64,000 nt of DNA from Desulfuromusa sp. (GTDB lineage Bacteria; Desulfobacterota; Desulfuromonadia; Desulfuromonadales; Geopsychrobacteraceae), in contig JADGDX010000010.1 in the NCBI GenBank assembly GCA_016744675.1, positions 16,304-80,303 of the forward strand, given 5' to 3'. Positions 60,122 to 64,000 of the stretch are shown here, one piece after another (positions within the stretch are counted from its first letter, which is position 1; each line of letters begins with the position of its first letter). A program made the translations under genes and the position numbers. The notes under the pieces were generated by a model. That model ran no database searches. It saw only the letters and a list, made by a program, of their open reading frames with translations, and was not told the origin of the DNA.

Positions 60122-60460
60122 GTTGCTATTTACCGACATTTACCGACATCTCTTTTAAAATCCATCAATCCGACTTCTCCTGCCTCGGAATGTCCTTTGT
60201 AAAAAACTATTTTCCCTTTGCACATCGTACTAATGTTACTAACATCGTCCATGAATGTTGAACGTCGCGAGACAACTTAGTACATATCCCGTTCAAAAGT
60301 CCTAAGGACATATGCGAACCCCTTTTGATATGACATTTGAAAACGGAAGAGTACAAAAGTTTTTCTGACCCCAGAACTTTCAATATTGCTTATATTTGCA
60401 AAAGTAAATGCCCCTAGAAAATGCCAATGGCATTCGTTGAGAAACTTACGATATTCGATA
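60122..60460. other. 339-base stretch with no convincing gene
   Basis: This lies between the tRNA terminator and the stop of the methyltransferase gene. It is AT-rich and low in coding signal; open frames across it have no ribosome sites or known families. Confidence 0.5.
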
Positions 60461-61123
60461 CTATTTCTGAGCAAATAGCATCGCAAACTGCAAACGCTTG
60501 TGAACAACGTCAACGGTAGAAAAACCAGCTTCCTTGAGCAGCCTTATTTGCTCGGATAGCTTCAATGGCTTGTCTTTCTCTTTATGGAGCTTGAGCCATT
60601 TTCCGTCTACCTCACTCTCTGGAAGATTATTCAACATAAAATCTCGCCATTGAGCCATATAGATGTCTTGAAGTTGTTCAGTTTCACCTCGAAAAATATC
60701 AACTGTCAGGTAGGTTCCCCCATCTGTCAAGTAATCCGCTATCTTCTTATATGTTTTAAGCCGATCAGATTTATCCTGGATATTATGCATGACCATCACA
60801 GAAACAACTGCTTCAAAATCGCCAGCAGGTTCATAATTTTCAATAGATGATTCTGTAAAGATATGCCGATCGCCTAGCTTACACTTTGTGACCTCAAGCA
60901 TTTGAGGTGACGTATCCAAGCAGGTCAGCTTTAAGTTGGGATTACTTTCCAATAATCTCAGAGAGGTGTTTCCGGTCCCGCAGCCGACATCAAAAGCAGT
61001 TGTTACCTGCCCAAGATATTTTGGAAGCAGCTCGTGAAAGACTTCATAATCAGGAACCAGCTTTCTGATAAAGTCATCATAGGCTTGTGCCTGTTCGTTA
61101 TAAGATTTAGTAACTTCTGCCAT
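60461..61123 (-). CDS. Class I SAM-dependent methyltransferase
   Basis: 220 residues. The SAM-binding motif I is AFDVGCGTGNTSL, motif II reads KLTCLDTSPQML with the acidic residue, and VVSVMVMHNI is motif IV. The C-terminal half is helical. The group includes small-molecule methyltransferases of many kinds; the substrate is unknown. It stands alone between non-coding stretches in the tRNA-proximal accessory region. Confidence 0.85.
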   Translation of the reverse strand: MAEVTKSYNEQAQAYDDFIRKLVPDYEVFHELLPKYLGQVTTAFDVGCGTGNTSLRLLESNPNLKLTCLDTSPQMLEVTKCKLGDRHIFTESSIENYEPAGDFEAVVSVMVMHNIQDKSDRLKTYKKIADYLTDGGTYLTVDIFRGETEQLQDIYMAQWRDFMLNNLPESEVDGKWLKLHKEKDKPLKLSEQIRLLKEAGFSTVDVVHKRLQFAMLFAQK

Positions 61124-61798
61124 GGTTTAACCTTTTTCGCCGATTTACCATTAGAATGATAAGGTTATCACTTCTTGGCAATTCTCAAAAGTATGGAGAT
61201 TTAATATCTGCCGATTAGGACCCATTATGACATGATATTTGACAACGACTTTATTGAAATTCTTGGAATTTTAGTGGGTTAGCCTGTTCAATCGTGTTGA
61301 GAAAGTTGTTTCAAATATCCTGTCTTCACTATGTGGCCTGAAAACAGGCAGAATTGAACAGTCTGAATCGCTTAATTTTGATAATCGACTATGGTCAACC
61401 AAGTATGTTAATTGACGCGAGACCGGACAGGATAATTGTCGCCGAATATTCCTGCAGTCTGTTCCTGCAGTCTTGCTTGAATAGCGGTCTTGATATATGT
61501 TGAAATAGTCTTGATAAAGAGAGGGGGCTTATTCCATAACATTTCTCAGTAGTACCCTCAGAAGACCAAACCTTTTATTATCAAAATGTGCCGAATGCTT
61601 GGATATACACAACATCGGACCTGAGATGAAGCCATAGAGAACTTTCCAAGTTTCATCCTTGATATCGTGATACATAGACAATATTGGGTTTGCCAATCAC
61701 GGAATACGATTTCCATATGCTTTGCACAATATGTCAATAAGTGGAAAATTGTCCGGCATATAGGTTGTGATATATGGAAACTTTTCCACTTATCACCA
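61124..61798. other. 675-base stretch without a gene, with small repeats
   Basis: AT-rich and apparently decayed. It holds a tandem 13-nt duplication (TTCCTGCAGTCTG / TTCCTGCAGTCTT, about 61449-61474) and, at its end, a 12-bp inverted repeat listed separately. Open frames in it look random. Confidence 0.5.
61737..61793. repeat. 12-bp inverted repeat before the two-TM pseudogene
   Basis: ATAAGTGGAAAA (61737-61748) and TTTTCCACTTAT (61782-61793) are perfect inverted copies 33 nt apart. The second arm ends 5 nt before the ATG at 61799. It may be an operator pair, a leader hairpin that hides the start, or the end of a lost mobile element. Confidence 0.6.
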
Positions 61799-62153
61799 AT
61801 GAGCAAAAATAAATATTACAAACATCAGAGAATATAAACCTGCAATAAGCATCGCCCTATGGATCAAAGAATACGCACATGCTTTGAGAGTATTGGGGGG
61901 TGTATTTTTCGTATTCGCACTAGTTGCAGGAATAATATGGGTTGGCGGAAGAGAAGTCGAACCGATTGCGTTTCTTTTAGGCATAATCAGCTCATTGCTG
62001 CTTGCCAGCCCTTCTATTGCAGAATTCGTAGTACCGAATAGAAAACCAGTAAGGCACATGTCTTATTGTGAAATAATGGAGTTCATCCTAACCACTAATT
62101 CCAAAAATGACTGGAAGTGGTTAAAAAAAGATAGGGGTCAAGTCTGCTTTTGA
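61799..62153 (+). pseudogene. Two-TM small protein gene, frameshifted and truncated
   Basis: From 61803 the frame is open for 116 codons and encodes NITNIREYKPAISIALWI, two membrane helices (VLGGVFFVFALVAGIIWVGG and AFLLGIISSLLLASPSIAEF) and a soluble tail (RKPVRHMSYCEIMEF, NSKNDWKWL). No start codon lies in this frame before 61884. The ATG at 61799 is one base out of frame; removing one A from the A5 run at 61805-61809 gives MSKINITN in frame. At the 3' end the frame runs into a hairpin (62133-62158), so the tail is cut. I recall no named family. Confidence 0.6.
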
Positions 62154-62158
62154 CCTAT
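62133..62158. repeat. REP-like hairpin at the end of the two-TM pseudogene
   Basis: ATAGGGGTCAA and TTGACCTAT pair across an 8-nt loop. Similar GGTCA...TGACC palindromes occur as dispersed repeats in many proteobacteria. It interrupts the reading frame before it. Only one copy is in the window. Confidence 0.5.
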
Positions 62159-62598
62159 ATTGATTCAAATATCAGACACCAGATATCATGCAATGAATCG
62201 GGGATAACGACGGTGGGAATTCAGGGGATAGATCTAGGATAGGTCAGACAATGAATACGTCTGAGTTGGGAAAATCTCCTTAACGCTGATCGCCCAAATT
62301 GCCATCATCACTTCTCCTGCTGCGTCAAACTCTGGAGAAACAAAATCCTTCAATCATTTTGTAATTCGCTCATACGCTCCGCGATACTTCTGTTCTGTTT
62401 CTAACCCATGCAAACACCAGAGTTTTTTGAATAAGTTAAAAGCTCATCCAACTTATCCGGTTTTCACAATCTGATTCCCTCCAACTGTCAATGTGTATGG
62501 AAAGAGTGGCCATAGACACTTGTGATTCCAAGCTCAATAAGCTATTAATTCTCATCCGCAGACGATGACTAATTCAAAATATCTCTTGTTTCTTCCAT
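62159..62598. other. 440-base stretch with no intact gene
   Basis: Between the REP-like hairpin and the hicAB promoter. No open frame has a ribosome site. A minus-strand stretch around 62290-62370 reads without stops but is too short to assign. Confidence 0.45.
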
Positions 62599-62627
62599 TT
62601 GACAGCAGTACCAATCTATAGTACCAT
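62599..62627 (+). promoter_or_regulatory. Candidate hicAB promoter with AGTACCA direct repeat
   Basis: TTGACA at 62599-62604 and TACCAT at 62622-62627 are 17 bp apart. Two AGTACCA copies (62607-62613 and 62620-62626) overlap the spacer and -10 box and could be the operator for the ribbon-helix-helix domain of HicB. Transcription would start near 62634, the A of the hicA ATG. Confidence 0.55.
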
Positions 62628-62633
62628 TTACAT

Positions 62634-62888
62634 ATGAAACGTAAACACCAAAAAACGCTGGAACTGATCTATTCACGCCCCGTGAGTGCAAACATTAAGT
62701 GGCGTGATATCGAAACTCTCCTCATTGAACTAGGAGCAGAACTCAGCGAACGAGAGGGATCACGTATCGGCGTACGATTATTCGGTGATATCAGGGTGTT
62801 TCACCGACCACACCCATCGCCTGACACAGACAAGGGTGCGGTTGCCGCAATCCGTGAATGGTTAAAAAGAAATGAGGTCACACCATGA
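62634..62888 (+). CDS. hicA: HicA mRNA-interferase toxin
   Basis: 84 residues. It follows the HicA double-stranded-RNA-binding-like fold, with GSRIGVRLFGDIRVFHRPHP and DKGAVAAIREWLK. The active histidine of the usual GSHxxx motif may here be replaced: the motif reads GSRIG, while His residues lie in the FHRPHP strand. No ribosome site precedes the ATG, and the predicted start of transcription is at the ATG itself. It overlaps hicB by 4 nt. Confidence 0.88.
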   Translation: MKRKHQKTLELIYSRPVSANIKWRDIETLLIELGAELSEREGSRIGVRLFGDIRVFHRPHPSPDTDKGAVAAIREWLKRNEVTP

Positions 62889-63223
62889 TGAACACAATGG
62901 AAATTAATGGCTATCGAGCCGTCATTGCCTACGACCCCAACATTGAAATGTTTCGAGGGGAATTTACAGGTCTAAACGGCGGGGCAGATTTTTACGCTAA
63001 AGATATTGAGGTCCTGAAAAAAGAAGGAGCTCTCTCACTCAAAGTCTTTCTTGATATGTGTGCAGAAGATGGAATTGAACCCAAGAAAGAATATTCCGGG
63101 AGGTTCAATGTCCGTGTTCCATCCAAGCTACATGCCGACATCGCCAGAGCAGCTTCTGCACATGGTAAAAGTTTGAACCAGTGGGTCTCTGACACTCTGG
63201 ATCAGGCCGCTCATAATGATTGA
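62885..63223 (+). CDS. hicB: HicB antitoxin
   Basis: 112 residues. The N-terminal degenerate RNase H-like domain (YRAVIAYDPNIEMFRGEF) is followed by a C-terminal ribbon-helix-helix (GRFNVRVPSKLHADIARAAS, SLNQWVSDTLDQA) for autoregulation. A GAGG site lies 7 nt before the ATG, unlike hicA, so more antitoxin than toxin is expected. The pair is typical of mobile and accessory regions. Confidence 0.92.
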   Translation: MMNTMEINGYRAVIAYDPNIEMFRGEFTGLNGGADFYAKDIEVLKKEGALSLKVFLDMCAEDGIEPKKEYSGRFNVRVPSKLHADIARAASAHGKSLNQWVSDTLDQAAHND

Positions 63224-63381
63224 AAACTATGTCCATCAAGAAACATCCAACAAATCGGGGACGACAATGACAGGAAACATTTCTTGAAAATAGTGATTAC
63301 CTCCCTTCAGGATATTTTGAAAGATACGGAAAAATGGCTATCTATAAGATGTTGAACTAAACCGCTTCGCGGTAGCTTTTT

Positions 63382-63408
63382 AAAGGCAGCTTTTGTGCTG
63401 CCTTTTTT
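63382..63408 (+). terminator. Terminator after hicAB
   Basis: AAAGGCAGC and GCTGCCTTT with a 6-nt loop, followed by T residues. It lies 158 nt after hicB and 59 nt before the recombinase start, separating the two units. Confidence 0.88.
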
Positions 63409-63466
63409 CATTTCTTCTGTAAATTAGATATTGTTTTGATATCACACCTTTCCAAAGGAGGATATC

Positions 63467-64000
63467 ATGACAGATCTCAGGAACAGAATGATTCAGGATT
63501 TACAGCTTCACGGCTATGCAGAGAGGACACAGCAAAGCTATATATCTGCTGTCAATTTGCTAGCAAAATTCTTCAACCGGTCACCGGATCTTCTTGACGA
63601 TGAGGATATCCGTAAATTCTTTCTTCACCTGATTAATGTCAGGCATGCCTCGCGCAGTACAGTCAGACAGTACCTCTCTGGCATCAAGTTTTTTTACGAA
63701 ACAACTCTTGGTCGACCACTGCCAGTTCTTGATCTGGTCAAGCCACGTAAGCGATTTAAACTGCCGGTCGTGCTTTCTGTGACTGAAGTGCGAACCATTC
63801 TGGCGCTGGTGCGAAACCCGATGGTGCAGATGGCTCTGGTTTTGATTTATGCCTGCGGATTACGTTTGTCCGAAGGGCGGCAGGTGCGCACTGAGGATAT
63901 TGATGGTGAAAGGTTACTACTTTGGGTGCGTGACGGTAAGGGTGGAAAGGACCGCGCCGTTCCCTTACCCAGGGCCACTCTTGAGCGTCTCCGTTTTTAC
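63467..64000 (+). CDS. Tyrosine recombinase/integrase, 5' part (cut by window edge)
   Basis: 178 codons are present; the C-terminal catalytic half runs off the window. AAAGGAGG precedes the ATG. A SAM-like core-binding domain (YAERTQQSYISAVNLLAKFF, ASRSTVRQYLSGIKFFYE) leads the catalytic domain, with the first active arginine in YACGLRLSEG and the beta-hairpin lysine in GKGGKDRAVPLP. Relatives of this type often lie just upstream of an IS91-family transposase; that gene would be beyond 64000. It is therefore probably part of a mobile element rather than XerC/XerD. Confidence 0.88.
   Translation, partial: MTDLRNRMIQDLQLHGYAERTQQSYISAVNLLAKFFNRSPDLLDDEDIRKFFLHLINVRHASRSTVRQYLSGIKFFYETTLGRPLPVLDLVKPRKRFKLPVVLSVTEVRTILALVRNPMVQMALVLIYACGLRLSEGRQVRTEDIDGERLLLWVRDGKGGKDRAVPLPRATLERLRFY

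Noticed and set aside
61558..61806. 82-codon minus-strand frame in the non-coding stretch
   Set aside because: It starts at a TTG with no ribosome site, overlaps the two-TM gene start on the other strand and has no protein-like pattern.
60061..64000. Direct repeat of the tRNA-Pro 3' end marking an att site
   Set aside because: Reading to the window end I found no second copy of the T-arm and acceptor sequence.

Overview
The window reads as a chromosomal segment of a Gram-negative anaerobe, most likely a deltaproteobacterium of the Desulfuromonadales (Geobacter / Pelobacter / Desulfuromonas type). The evidence is gene order: kdsB-pyrG-kdsA-kdsD-kdsC-lptC-lptA-lptB-rpoN-hpf-ptsN-hprK-rapZ-mannose-type PTS-ptsH-ptsI, with a bifunctional HPr kinase in an LPS-making cell, plus many receiver, HDOD, GGDEF/EAL and HD-GYP proteins. 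This assignment is inference from synteny; there is no rRNA here.

Layout. (1) 1-7161, minus strand: the 5' part of trpB, two glutamine-synthetase-family genes, a KamA-type radical SAM aminomutase, a GntR regulator and a class I/II aminotransferase. This is the most unusual metabolic cluster in the window; the aminomutase and one synthetase both lack substrate-binding residues of their families. (2) 7762-11035, minus: clpS-clpA-aat, the N-degron recognition, unfolding and tagging set. (3) 11158-20220, plus: two small envelope proteins, a HipA-fold protein with its own N-terminal HTH and lost catalytic aspartates, a REC-HDOD and a REC-PAS-GGDEF-EAL protein, a cyclophilin, and aguA-aguB (agmatine to putrescine). 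(4) 20291-43429, minus: about 23 kb with all genes on one strand and tiny gaps or overlaps: ybeZ, 7TM-HD, ybeY, corC-like, lnt, kdsB, pyrG, kdsA, kdsD, kdsC, lptC, lptA, lptB, rpoN, hpf, ptsN, hprK, rapZ, EIIA, EIIB, EIIC, EIID, ptsH, ptsI, metK. It joins ribosome maturation, lipoprotein and LPS synthesis and export, sigma-54 and PTS regulation. (5) 43722-48826, plus: a repeat protein and an HD-GYP protein that share an N-terminal domain, then ettA. (6) 48897-59333, minus: a Sel1-repeat protein, an LpoB-like lipoprotein with a partner lipoprotein, a hybrid histidine kinase, a HIT protein, rlmKL and an M16C metallopeptidase. (7) 59393-64000: an accessory, decayed region around a tRNA-Pro: a P-type ATPase reduced to its two ends, a methyltransferase, a frameshifted and truncated two-TM protein gene, a hicAB toxin-antitoxin pair, and the 5' part of a tyrosine recombinase of the kind found with IS91-type transposases.

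How it fits together: most of the window is core housekeeping. Novelty is concentrated in the aminomutase/glutamine synthetase cluster (possible beta-amino acid or osmolyte pathway), the HipA-fold pseudokinase, the paired repeat/HD-GYP genes, and the tRNA-proximal scar region. No CRISPR array or rRNA was seen.
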